Positions 17,029-25,595 of a DNA stretch of 64,000 nucleotides are shown here, one piece after another. Both the position numbers and the translations under genes were made by a program. Below the pieces are notes generated by a model. That model made no database searches and was not told the origin of the DNA. It saw nothing but the letters and a program-made list of their open reading frames with translations. Each line of letters starts with the position of its first letter. The stretch's first letter is position 1. Source of the stretch: JANOYJ01 sp963792485 (GTDB lineage Bacteria; Pseudomonadota; Alphaproteobacteria; Rhizobiales; Rhizobiaceae); contig CAWBWL010000011.1 in NCBI GenBank assembly GCA_963792485.1, positions 59,549 to 123,548 of the forward strand, read 5' to 3'.

Positions 17029-17690
17029 TGACCGTGGCCGAAGGAACCATCGACCCGCTTTCCGGCACAGCAATTCCCTACGATCTGCTCATGCAGATTC
17101 AGGTGGGGACAATGAACTTTTCCTACAAGGGCATACCGACCCTCAAGAATCCGTTCGACCTGGCGCTCTACACCAGGCTGCTCTGGGAGCAGAAGCCGAG
17201 GTCAATCCTTGAAGTGGGTTCGAACGCAGGCGGAAGCGCGGTCTGGCTGGCAGATCAGTGCCTCGCCATGGGGCTTGAGACCCACATCTATTCCATCGAC
17301 GTGAGCCCGGTAACAGACATCAGCCATCCGAACGTGTCGTTCGGCTACGGTGACGGGCGAAATCTAAAGGAAGTCTGGCCACCGGCTTTTCTTGAGAACC
17401 TGCCGCGGCCGCTTCTCGTCATTGAAGATGCGGACCACCACTATATCACGACGAAAGCTGTGCTGGATTATCTTGGCGCCTGTGTTTTGCCCGGCGAATA
17501 TATTCTTGTCGAAGACGGCATTTTGTCGGCCATGAAAGTCGAGGAGCTTTACGGTGGCGGGCCGGTGCGCGCGCTCAGAGAATTCTTGGCGCAGCCCGGC
17601 TGCCAGTTTGATGTGGACCGGAACTATTGCGATTTCTTTGGCCACAATGTCACCTGGAACACAGGTGGGTTCCTTCGGCGGAGAGCCTGA
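17028..17690 (+). CDS. Cephalosporin hydroxylase (CmcI)-family methyltransferase
   Basis: 220 aa. 'SILEVGSNAGGSAVWLADQC' is the SAM-binding motif; 'VIEDADHHY' and the C-terminal 'NYCDFFGHNVTWNTGGFLRR' are the signature of the CmcI family (PF04989). Despite the family name, members in polysaccharide loci are taken as O-methyltransferases. ATG 17028 overlaps the upstream stop, and the next gene starts three bases after its own stop, so the three genes form one unit. Confidence 0.82.
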   Translation: MTVAEGTIDPLSGTAIPYDLLMQIQVGTMNFSYKGIPTLKNPFDLALYTRLLWEQKPRSILEVGSNAGGSAVWLADQCLAMGLETHIYSIDVSPVTDISHPNVSFGYGDGRNLKEVWPPAFLENLPRPLLVIEDADHHYITTKAVLDYLGACVLPGEYILVEDGILSAMKVEELYGGGPVRALREFLAQPGCQFDVDRNYCDFFGHNVTWNTGGFLRRRA

Positions 17691-17693
17691 GAC

Positions 17694-18386
17694 TTGACTG
17701 ATCTCACATTCGATATGGAGCCGGAATTCAAGCGGCTCTATGAAACCTGCCGGAGCGAGACCATGACCTCGCTGGAGCGCATGTATGCGCTGTGGGGCGC
17801 GGTCCGTCACATCCAGAATGCCGGAATATCTGGCGCCGTAGTTGAATGCGGCGTCTGGCGCGGCGGCTCGATGATGCTGGCGGCGAGCACTCTGCTGGAG
17901 CTGGGCGCGAGCGATCGCCAGCTCTGGCTCTATGACACTTATCAGGGAATGACCGAACCCGGCGCGCTCGATGTGCAGGCCATGTCCGGCGAGACCGCTG
18001 GGGCAATTCTGGCTTCCCAAGCCAAAGACAATGAAAATCCGTTCTGGGCGCTGGCGCAGCGCGACATTGTTGAGCAGAACATGAAGGGCACGGGATATCC
18101 TCAGAACCGCACGCATTATGTTGAAGGCCCGGTTGAGGACACTTTGCCAGGACAAGCCCCCGACGAGATCGCCCTCCTGCGTCTTGACACGGATTGGTAT
18201 GAATCAACGCGCCATGAGCTCATCCACCTGTGGCCGCGCCTGCAGCCGGGCGGCGTGTTGATCGTTGACGATTACGGCTATTGGCAAGGCGCGCGCCAGG
18301 CAGTTGATGAATTTTTTGCGGGCTTGGCGGACGCGCCATTGCTGGCTCGGATAGACTTCACAGGGCGAATTGCTGTCAAACGATAA
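17694..18386 (+). CDS. TylF/MycF family (macrocin O-methyltransferase-like) protein
   Basis: 230 aa, TTG start. 'GAVVECGVWRGGSMMLAAST' is motif I of the TylF family; 'LWLYDTYQGMTEP' and 'LRLDTDWYESTRHEL' carry the conserved Asp residues that bind the catalytic Mg2+ in MycF-type sugar O-methyltransferases; 'GGVLIVDDYGYWQGARQAVD' is the family C-terminal block. This is the most confident sugar O-methyltransferase of the cluster and suggests a methylated glycan product. Confidence 0.88.
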   Translation: MTDLTFDMEPEFKRLYETCRSETMTSLERMYALWGAVRHIQNAGISGAVVECGVWRGGSMMLAASTLLELGASDRQLWLYDTYQGMTEPGALDVQAMSGETAGAILASQAKDNENPFWALAQRDIVEQNMKGTGYPQNRTHYVEGPVEDTLPGQAPDEIALLRLDTDWYESTRHELIHLWPRLQPGGVLIVDDYGYWQGARQAVDEFFAGLADAPLLARIDFTGRIAVKR

Positions 18387-18414
18387 TTGCCGCATTTGAA
18401 AGGTATGACCGTGA

Positions 18415-19560
18415 ATGCCACGCGTCATGATTGTCCATAACAACTCCAATTACTTTCTGCGTCATCGGCTGCCGATCGCGCAGGAATTGGGACGAAAATC
18501 AGTTGGCGTTCATGTCATGGCGGGCGGTGATCCGATTGTGCCTGCGCAAACAGAAACATGGGCGTTTGAGCACTTCGACATAGAACGCTTCCGCTTCAGC
18601 CTCACAAAAGACATCGGCTTTGCGACAAAGTTCATCCGGCGCATGCTCAGGTTTCGACCTGACTCCATCCTTCTCATCACTCTGAAACCCGTTCTCTACG
18701 GAGGCCTTCTTGGCCTGTTTTTGCGTGGACTGACCGGCCGGCCCCGCATCATGGTGATGCTCATTCCGGGGCTCGGACGCCTGATGTCACCTGTCTCAGA
18801 CGGAGAGCGCCGCAGGCTGCCGAGGCGGATCACCGAAGCCTGCCTCTCGTGGATATCCAAACGCAATAATGTGCAATTTGTTTTTGAGACCGGCCATGAC
18901 GCCGGCTACCTCGCGGGCCTTGGCATCATCGACCCGGCCAAGACTGTTGTCGTGCGGGGGGCAGGCGTAGACCCGTCAATCTACTTTCCAGCCGCCAATA
19001 AACGGAATGACGGAAAACTTCGATTACTGTTTGCCTCCCGCCTCATGACGTCCAAGGGTCTCGGTTTGTTTCTCGAGGCCGCGCGCGGCTTTGCGGGCGA
19101 TGACAGGATCGAGTTCCTTGTGGCGGGGCTTTCCGAAGAAGATGACCCTGATCGCATCCCGCCCGAAACTCTCGCCAATATGCCGGAAATCACATTTCTT
19201 GGCCAAGTCACAGCCATGCCTGATCTGATACGAAGTTGCGATCTGGTTTGCCTGCCAACCTCCTATGGCGAAGGCGTTCCGAGAATATTGATCGAAGCGG
19301 CAGCATGCGGCGTCGCGGCCATAGGCTCAGATATTCCCGGTTGCCGGGAAATTATCGTCGACACAGAAACGGGCTTCATCGTTGGCGGCCAAACGGAGCC
19401 GGAAAGGCTTTCCAACTTGGTCGATGTCATCTCGCTCTACCTCGCTACGCCCGGCCTTGTTGAAAAGCACGGCCACGCGGCGCAGCGGCACTTCGTTTCA
19501 GGAAACTTCGCGGCGTCCGCCATTACGCGGAAATTCGTGGAAATGCTTGGCTTCAGCTGA
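18415..19560 (+). CDS. Glycosyltransferase family 4
   Basis: 381 aa GT-B fold enzyme. The N-terminal acceptor domain starts 'MPRVMIVHNNSNYFLRHRLP', and the C-terminal donor domain has 'LRLLFASRLMTSKGLGLFLE' and the E-x7-E type motif in 'YGEGVPRILIEAAACGVAAI', typical of retaining GT4 enzymes such as WbpT/Cap glycosyltransferases. It follows the methyltransferases by 28 bp. Its 3' end overlaps the convergent wzt-like gene by eight bases. Confidence 0.88.
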   Translation: MPRVMIVHNNSNYFLRHRLPIAQELGRKSVGVHVMAGGDPIVPAQTETWAFEHFDIERFRFSLTKDIGFATKFIRRMLRFRPDSILLITLKPVLYGGLLGLFLRGLTGRPRIMVMLIPGLGRLMSPVSDGERRRLPRRITEACLSWISKRNNVQFVFETGHDAGYLAGLGIIDPAKTVVVRGAGVDPSIYFPAANKRNDGKLRLLFASRLMTSKGLGLFLEAARGFAGDDRIEFLVAGLSEEDDPDRIPPETLANMPEITFLGQVTAMPDLIRSCDLVCLPTSYGEGVPRILIEAAACGVAAIGSDIPGCREIIVDTETGFIVGGQTEPERLSNLVDVISLYLATPGLVEKHGHAAQRHFVSGNFAASAITRKFVEMLGFS

Positions 19561-20950
19561 GAAGTTCGAACTCGGCCTTGAGATTGGCGAACCCGTTGAA
19601 GTGCGCCGAATGGCCCATGTGAATATTGGTGATCCCGAACCGCCCGTCATGGGTGACGACCTCCCCGTCCACCATGCTTCCCACGCCGAGGTCTATGAAT
19701 ATAGGTCCGCCAATGAGCGGAAGCGGACAGGTGATTGACACATACACGGTCTGCCCGGCCTTCACCGGGCCTTTCGGGTTGCCCTGCATGTCATTGGTGG
19801 TTCCGTACAGGCGCACCCCGTCGACGGTTTTCAGAACAAGCCCGTAAAATGGCGCCGGCTTGTCTTGAAAATAAACGACGCGCATGATGATGCGCATGAC
19901 TTCCCCCTCGGCAAACTGCCGTGCGGCCGTGTCGTCCCTGTAAATCTCGAAATCCGTGATACGGGCAGTCTGGTCGCCGAACCGGAATTCTTTTGGATCA
20001 TAGGCCCACCTCTTGTGCGCGACGTCTTCTGTGGCCGGCGTGTTCAAAAAGCCCGCCGGGACTTCGACGCCGCCTGCCGGACCCGAGTGACTCTTTTGGT
20101 CGCCCTTGTCCGCCGCAGCTTCGCCTTGCGTGGAACCGTAGAGCTTTCGCAGGTAAACATTGACCGCATCCAGCGGGATGCCATCGAACGCGATCTTCCC
20201 GCCGTCTATCACAATCCCGCGCGAACAATGTTTGGCGACGAGATCATGCGAATGCGTGACGAAAATAATCGTCTTCCCGGCCTTCTGCATTTCAAAGAAC
20301 CGGTTGAAGCACTTGTTCTGAAACCGGGCATCGCCAACGGCAAGCGCCTCGTCAATGATCAGAATATCCGGATCGACCGAGATGGCGGAGGCGAAGGCAA
20401 CGCGCATGTACATGCCGCTGGAATAGGTGCGCATCGGCTGATCAAAAAACGAACCGACATCGGCAAATGCCTCAATGGTCTTGAGCCGTTCTGGAATCTC
20501 TGCTTCGCTCAGCCCATTCATCCGGCACTGAAACAGCGCGTTCTCCCTGCCGGTCCACAGGGGGTTGAACCCGGATCCCAGCTCCAGCAGCGCAGCAACG
20601 CTGCCATCAACTGTCACGGTCCCCGCGCTTGGCGTCAGCGTTCCGGCAATCATTTGAAGCAGTGTCGACTTTCCCGCGCCGTTGACGCCCAGAAGACCGA
20701 CAGTCTCGCCCTTCCTGATCTTCAGGCTGACATCGGACACAGCGCAAAACTGTTGGCGCTGCCGCCACCGGTGCCCGAACATGAGCGATGCCACCCGGTC
20801 TTTCCGCGATACGTAGAGGGGAAAATATTTGCTGACGTGATTGATATCGATGGCGAATTCGGAGTTCAAACGCTCTGTCCCGTTTATGCTGTTCGGCGCG
20901 CGCACATATTGCGTCCCGGCCAATCCTTGTCCATAGCTTTGTGCTTTCAA
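19553..20950 (-). CDS. ABC transporter ATP-binding protein, Wzt-type with C-terminal glycan-binding domain
   Basis: 465 aa. The nucleotide-binding domain has Walker A 'GVNGAGKST', signature 'YSSGMYMRVAFA' and Walker B 'ILIIDEALAVGD', all typical of polysaccharide exporters (Wzt/KpsT/TagH). After about residue 290 comes an extra beta-rich C-terminal domain ending 'HMGHSAHFNGFANLKAEFEL', the type that recognises the modified end of an O-antigen in Wzt. This supports export of a finished, end-capped chain; methylation is a known cap. ATG 20950 is 14 bp from the divergent permease start; a TTG at 20869 just before the conserved core would leave more promoter room. Confidence 0.9.
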   Translation of the reverse strand: MKAQSYGQGLAGTQYVRAPNSINGTERLNSEFAIDINHVSKYFPLYVSRKDRVASLMFGHRWRQRQQFCAVSDVSLKIRKGETVGLLGVNGAGKSTLLQMIAGTLTPSAGTVTVDGSVAALLELGSGFNPLWTGRENALFQCRMNGLSEAEIPERLKTIEAFADVGSFFDQPMRTYSSGMYMRVAFASAISVDPDILIIDEALAVGDARFQNKCFNRFFEMQKAGKTIIFVTHSHDLVAKHCSRGIVIDGGKIAFDGIPLDAVNVYLRKLYGSTQGEAAADKGDQKSHSGPAGGVEVPAGFLNTPATEDVAHKRWAYDPKEFRFGDQTARITDFEIYRDDTAARQFAEGEVMRIIMRVVYFQDKPAPFYGLVLKTVDGVRLYGTTNDMQGNPKGPVKAGQTVYVSITCPLPLIGGPIFIDLGVGSMVDGEVVTHDGRFGITNIHMGHSAHFNGFANLKAEFELLS

Positions 20951-20964
20951 CGGTTACCTCGGCA

Positions 20965-21744
20965 ATGAACCCTTCAAACACATCCATTCTGCGTCTGGGC
21001 TATCACCTCACCAAAGCCGAGTTCGCCAAGAAACGCGCTGCCACCATGGGCGGGTTGTTCTGGACGTTCTTCACGCCCGTCGCAACAATCATTACGATTT
21101 GGGTGGCGCTTGATTTTGGCCTTGGCATGCGGGCGATCTCAGGCCCCGGCTATGGGCAATCGCTGGTCATCGGTCTGACCGCTTGGCTCTTCCTGTCCGA
21201 GGCTATTCTGACTGGCTCCCAGGCGATCGTCTCCAACCCGCATTTTGTCAAGAAAGTCAGATTTCCACTCGCTCTCTTACCCTCTGTTTCGGTTCTGTCA
21301 GCCTTGGTCATACATCTTGTCCTCGTCGCGCTGCTTCTCATCCTTCTTGGCGCGCAGGGTGTTTTTTCCGGCTGGCCGCTCGCCACCCTCCCGCTCTGGA
21401 TCGCGCTTGCCGTGGTAACCGCTCTTGCGCTGGCGCTACTCACCTCAGCGCTTACCGTGATGATTCCGGATGTGGGCGCGCTCCTGCCGTCCATCATCGG
21501 AATTCTGTTCTGGCTGACGCCGATCGTCTGGAGTCTTGATACGGTCAGTGAGCAATACCGGTGGCTGTTTATGGCCAATCCCGCCGCTATCGTGGTGGAA
21601 GGCTACAGGTTTGCGCTGCTCGGCAAACCTTTGGACATAGGCCTGTCCGGAATGGCCGGAGTTGGCGTCTTCGTGACCATTATCATCCTCGCCGCTCTCG
21701 GCTTTTTCCGCCGTGTCCGGCCCTTGTTTGCCGACATGATGTGA
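20965..21744 (+). CDS. ABC-2 type polysaccharide export permease (Wzm/TagG-like)
   Basis: 259 aa integral membrane protein with six predicted hydrophobic helices. 'KAEFAKKRAATMGGLFWTFF' precedes the first helix, as in Wzm/KpsM permeases, and 'FWLTPIVW' is the conserved ABC2 motif. It should pair with the divergent Wzt-like ATPase at 19553-20950. ATG 20965 is chosen; a GTG at 20941 would overlap the wzt start. Head-to-head wzm/wzt is unusual, since they normally share an operon. Confidence 0.88.
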   Translation: MNPSNTSILRLGYHLTKAEFAKKRAATMGGLFWTFFTPVATIITIWVALDFGLGMRAISGPGYGQSLVIGLTAWLFLSEAILTGSQAIVSNPHFVKKVRFPLALLPSVSVLSALVIHLVLVALLLILLGAQGVFSGWPLATLPLWIALAVVTALALALLTSALTVMIPDVGALLPSIIGILFWLTPIVWSLDTVSEQYRWLFMANPAAIVVEGYRFALLGKPLDIGLSGMAGVGVFVTIIILAALGFFRRVRPLFADMM

Positions 21745-21794
21745 GCGACTACTTGCCTCAGCGCCTGTTCAAGAATACTTTCCTGAACAATCGC

Positions 21795-23240
21795 TCAGCG
21801 GTTCAGAATCCGGGCCGCAAGTCTGCGCGTCAGGAACCGCCGCGACTTCATAAGGTCTTCCAGCTTGGTATTCAGCTGCGCATAATTGGCCAAATCCAGA
21901 TTGGCTCGATCAAGCACGTGATCTCTCTCGCCAAGGGCGCCTGCAAGTTCCGCACGATGCGCCTCGGAGTCAGCCATCTGTTCGCTCAATTGCGCCATGA
22001 CTTCTGTGAGCCGGGCGATCTCGGCGCGCTCGGCAGCCAATTGGCTCTCGAAATTTGCGGTGACACTTTGGCGCTCATTGACCAAACGTGCGGCTTCTGT
22101 ATCCAGATGTTGACTGAGAGCCTCGCTGCGAAGCTTCTCTGCTTCCAGCCCTTGACGGAACTCGCTGGCACGCAGCGTTTCCGCCGTCAGCCGCTCGTTC
22201 AACTCCTCGGCCCGCGCCCTTTCAGCCAGGAGCACTAACGTCAGCTCCTCAACGGCCAGCCCGGTTTTGGACGCGTTCACTTCTGCTTGGCTCGCGCGCA
22301 GATCCTCTTGCAATTTTCTGATATCCGTCGGCAATGCGTTCTGTGTGGGCAGTCCGATCGGCAGCGGCGCTGTGGCCCGCGCGTAAGGATCGTGCGACGA
22401 ATAATCCATGAAAAACTTCTGGACCCGCTGCGCATAGGAAGCCGGCGTTTCACCTGAAATCATGAACGTCCGCAAATGGTCCGGCACGCTCCAGTTCACT
22501 TTCGGGTCGGGTATATGGGCCGGTATTTTCACCTTGCCGCGCCACGCCACGCCCATGATCTGCATGGTCTGGAAAACCAGGCAGGACCACCCGATGGACC
22601 GCAAATAGGCAAGACCCTCAGCGACCACAGGCGAAGCAAGATCGTGAAACACAATGATGGCGTCGCGCGCCGCGCAATTTGCAACAGTTTGGGCGTCCCA
22701 AAGCGGACCGTCAGGTTCGTGATCTCCGTCCACGAAAATGAACGACCACGGACGGCCGCGTTCCTTGATCAGTTCGTGTACTTTAGCGGGGCTCACAGCG
22801 CCATAGAGGGCGCATTTGTCCCTCACGCCGGCGCTGGTCAGGGATTGCTCAACATCGGCAAAATGTGCCGCGTCGGCCAGAACCGGATCGATCACATCAA
22901 GCTGTTTGACTCCGGCAGCAAGATGAGCTGTCGACCATCCTCTGTGACAGCCGATTTCCAACGCTTCGCATTCAGGCAATGCGCGCGCGAGCGTGTGAAG
23001 TATTGACGCTTCATCGACACTCAAAAATCCCATCATCGGATTGCGGTCATCAACATACCAGCCGTGATCCACCTCACGGCGCAGAAACACCCAGGGATGA
23101 TTTTGCTTGTCGCCAGTCACCCGGTGCGGAAATGCGTGCGCCAAGTCCACATACGTATAGCCGGGCGAGACATAGTCCCGATCCGCAGATGGCGTCTTTG
23201 CAAAGGCCTCGTCGAGTTTCAGGCTCAAATTCGTGGTCAT
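21795..23240 (-). CDS. Class I SAM-dependent methyltransferase with long C-terminal coiled coil
   Basis: 481 aa. Residues about 80-215 form a Methyltransf_24-type domain: 'ALEIGCHRGWSTAHLAAGV' (motif I) and 'WSFIFVDGDHEPDGPLWD'. From about residue 305 to 465 the sequence is heptad-rich in Leu, Ala and Glu, a long coiled coil ending in a basic tail ('SRRFLTRRLAARIL'). Such methyltransferase-plus-coiled-coil proteins in O-antigen loci (compare WbdD, where a coiled coil acts as a molecular ruler for chain length) may cap the glycan and set its length; that link is inference. It is transcribed opposite to its neighbours. Confidence 0.8.
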   Translation of the reverse strand: MTTNLSLKLDEAFAKTPSADRDYVSPGYTYVDLAHAFPHRVTGDKQNHPWVFLRREVDHGWYVDDRNPMMGFLSVDEASILHTLARALPECEALEIGCHRGWSTAHLAAGVKQLDVIDPVLADAAHFADVEQSLTSAGVRDKCALYGAVSPAKVHELIKERGRPWSFIFVDGDHEPDGPLWDAQTVANCAARDAIIVFHDLASPVVAEGLAYLRSIGWSCLVFQTMQIMGVAWRGKVKIPAHIPDPKVNWSVPDHLRTFMISGETPASYAQRVQKFFMDYSSHDPYARATAPLPIGLPTQNALPTDIRKLQEDLRASQAEVNASKTGLAVEELTLVLLAERARAEELNERLTAETLRASEFRQGLEAEKLRSEALSQHLDTEAARLVNERQSVTANFESQLAAERAEIARLTEVMAQLSEQMADSEAHRAELAGALGERDHVLDRANLDLANYAQLNTKLEDLMKSRRFLTRRLAARILNR

Positions 23241-23601
23241 GCCCTGGTTCGTCCAACGTGCTGTCTTGGGCGAATTTCACCCAATTTGCCGGTCACCTTC
23301 CGGGCTCATTCGGCCCACTATTCCGGTGCCGCAAAAGCCTGCGCCCATCGCCCTGACAGCTGGCCCTTAGTAGTTGCGCACGGGAAAACGTCAATACTAT
23401 GATGGCGTTACAGACGTCTGGATTTGGGATTCACACAAGTTTCAGCCGCTTGTCTCAGTTCCTGCCAGTTCTTGCCCTCGAAGTCTCATCTCTTGGCCAA
23501 CTCGAATGTGCTCCTGCGTTTGCTTTGCCCAAACGCGTATGCTAGTTGCGCCCCGCCCTGTTCCCCAGGGTGAGAGAACCAATGGAACGAAATGGTGCCG
23601 C
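23241..23601. promoter_or_regulatory. Divergent spacer between methyltransferase-coiled-coil gene and uxs
   Basis: 361 bp with no credible gene. It must hold promoters for both directions. I see a perfect 10-bp palindrome CAGACGTCTG at 23411-23420 and a possible -10 element TATGCT near 23540, but no confident full promoter. Confidence 0.4.
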
Positions 23602-24567
23602 ATGAGCTCTTCTGGTAAGCGGGTAGTTGTCACTGGCGGCGCAGGGTTTCTTGGCAACCATGTGTGCGAACGGCTCCTCGCCGAGGGGCACGAAGTGGTG
23701 TGCGTCGACAATCTCTTGACCGGCCGGATGGGGAACATCAGCGCCTGTGCCGAAAGCCCCCGTTTTTCGTTTATCGAAGGCGATATCCGCACCGTCAGCA
23801 TTGATGGACCCGTGCACGAAGTCTGGAATCTGGCCTGCCCCGCCTCGCCGCCGCAATACCAGGCGGACCCAATTGGAACCATGCTGATCAACGTTGCCGG
23901 AACCGCGCGCATGCTGGAACTGGCGCGCGTCAACGGCGCAAAATTTTTTCAGGCCTCGACCAGCGAAATTTATGGTGACCCGGAGGTCCATCCGCAGGTC
24001 GAGTCGTATCGCGGATCGGTGAGCACCACAGGCCCGCGCGCCTGCTACGACGAAGGCAAGCGCGCGGCAGAGACACTTTGCTACGACTACCGGCGCATGC
24101 ACGGACTTGATGTGCGCGTCGTGCGCATTTTCAATACTTATGGCCCGTTCATGGATCCAAAGGACGGGCGCGTCGTCTCCAACTTCATCGTGAACGCTCT
24201 GGCAGGCAAGCCGTTGGAGCTCTACGGCGACGGGGAGCAGACGCGATCCTTTTGCTACCGCGATGATCTCATTGAAGGGTTTTTCCGCTTGATGCGCGCA
24301 CCCTCCGCTTTGGAAGGTCCGGTCAATATCGGCAATCCCGGCGAGTTCACCATCAAGGAACTGGCTGAACTGGTGCTCGAAATGACGAACTCGCGGTCAA
24401 ATCTCGTTTACAAGCCGCTGCCGCAGGACGACCCCAAGCAAAGGCGTCCAGACATCAGCATTGCCAAGCGCGAGCTTGGATGGGAGCCAAAGATCGATCT
24501 GCGGCGCGGATTGGAACTCACCATACAAGCCTTTCTCTCGGCCGGCGCCGAAACGATTGCGGCGTAA
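23602..24567 (+). CDS. UDP-glucuronate decarboxylase-type NAD-dependent epimerase/dehydratase (UXS)
   Basis: 321 aa extended SDR. The Rossmann motif is 'VVVTGGAGFLGNHV'. The active-site stretch 'YGDPEVHPQVESYRG', with 'GPRACYDEGKRAAETLCYDY' carrying the catalytic Tyr and Lys, is the hallmark of UDP-glucuronate decarboxylase, which makes UDP-xylose; RmlB- or GalE-type enzymes lack the ACYDEGKR block. ATG 23602 starts the conserved core. galE lies 14 bp downstream, then ugd, which makes the UDP-glucuronate substrate. The three genes form a complete UDP-sugar unit. Confidence 0.88.
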   Translation: MSSSGKRVVVTGGAGFLGNHVCERLLAEGHEVVCVDNLLTGRMGNISACAESPRFSFIEGDIRTVSIDGPVHEVWNLACPASPPQYQADPIGTMLINVAGTARMLELARVNGAKFFQASTSEIYGDPEVHPQVESYRGSVSTTGPRACYDEGKRAAETLCYDYRRMHGLDVRVVRIFNTYGPFMDPKDGRVVSNFIVNALAGKPLELYGDGEQTRSFCYRDDLIEGFFRLMRAPSALEGPVNIGNPGEFTIKELAELVLEMTNSRSNLVYKPLPQDDPKQRRPDISIAKRELGWEPKIDLRRGLELTIQAFLSAGAETIAA

Positions 24568-24581
24568 CCGGACCTGATTTC

Positions 24582-25595
24582 ATGCGCATACTTGTAACCG
24601 GCGGTGCGGGCTATATCGGCAGCCATGCGTGCAAGGCGCTCTCCCGGGCAGGGTATGAGCCCATCGTGTTTGACAATCTGTCATCGGGCCACACATCTGC
24701 GGTGAAATGGGGACCGCTCGTAAAAGGTGACATCCGTGACGGGGCGGCGCTCGACCGGGCGTTTCAGGAATGGAAGCCGGTCATGGTTATGCACTTTGCT
24801 GCCCATGCCTATGTCGGCGAATCGGTGCATGATCCGCTGAAATACTATGAGAACAATATCGGCGGCACGCAGTCCCTGCTCGCCGCCATGAAGCGCAATC
24901 TGGTCAACTCGATCATCTTCTCGTCGACATGCGCGACCTATGGCATTCCTGAAACGGTTCCGATCGACGAAACTGCCCGCCAGCAGCCGATTAATCCATA
25001 CGGCTTCACCAAGCTTGTGGTCGAGCGGATGCTTGCCGATTGCGCCACTGCCTATGGGTTGTCCTGGTGCGCGCTACGTTATTTCAATGCCGCAGGAACT
25101 GACCCCGAGGGCGAGCTCGGCGAGGATCACGATCCGGAAACGCATGTCATCCCGCTCGCACTGCAAGCTGCGCTTGGCAGCCGGTCCACATTTCAGGTCT
25201 TTGGCACGGACTACGACACGCCCGATGGAACAGCGATCCGCGACTATATTCATGTCAGCGACCTCGCCGACGCCCACGTCAAGGCCGTGACTTACCTTCT
25301 GCATGGCGGCAAGAGCGACGCGTTCAATCTTGCCACAGGCAAGGGCGTTTCCGTCAAAGAACTGGTGCGCGCCATCGAGCGTGCAACGGGCCGCAAGGTC
25401 CCGGTGCAGTTTGGTCCGCGCCGGGCAGGCGACCCGCCTGTCCTGTATGCCGCTGCCCAAAAGGCTGCGGATATATTGGGCTGGCATCCCGCCTTTGTGT
25501 CCATTGATGATACGGTTGCGAGCGCCGCGCGCTGGTTCGAAAGACAGCACAACGTTGTGCCCCAATCCCCTTCAACAACCGGTGTTGCAAAATGA
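24582..25595 (+). CDS. galE: UDP-glucose 4-epimerase GalE
   Basis: 337 aa extended SDR. 'ILVTGGAGYIGSH' binds NAD, 'FSSTCATYG' and 'YGFTKLVVE' give the Ser/Tyr/Lys catalytic set, and 'LRYFNAAGTDPEGELGEDH' is the GalE-specific substrate region. It interconverts UDP-glucose and UDP-galactose in the cytosol for glycan assembly. The start is ATG 24582, 14 bp after uxs; its stop overlaps the ugd start by four bases. Confidence 0.92.
   Translation: MRILVTGGAGYIGSHACKALSRAGYEPIVFDNLSSGHTSAVKWGPLVKGDIRDGAALDRAFQEWKPVMVMHFAAHAYVGESVHDPLKYYENNIGGTQSLLAAMKRNLVNSIIFSSTCATYGIPETVPIDETARQQPINPYGFTKLVVERMLADCATAYGLSWCALRYFNAAGTDPEGELGEDHDPETHVIPLALQAALGSRSTFQVFGTDYDTPDGTAIRDYIHVSDLADAHVKAVTYLLHGGKSDAFNLATGKGVSVKELVRAIERATGRKVPVQFGPRRAGDPPVLYAAAQKAADILGWHPAFVSIDDTVASAARWFERQHNVVPQSPSTTGVAK

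Noticed and set aside
19865..20968. 367-codon plus-strand open frame
   Set aside because: Antisense to the Wzt-like ATPase, which has all ABC motifs.
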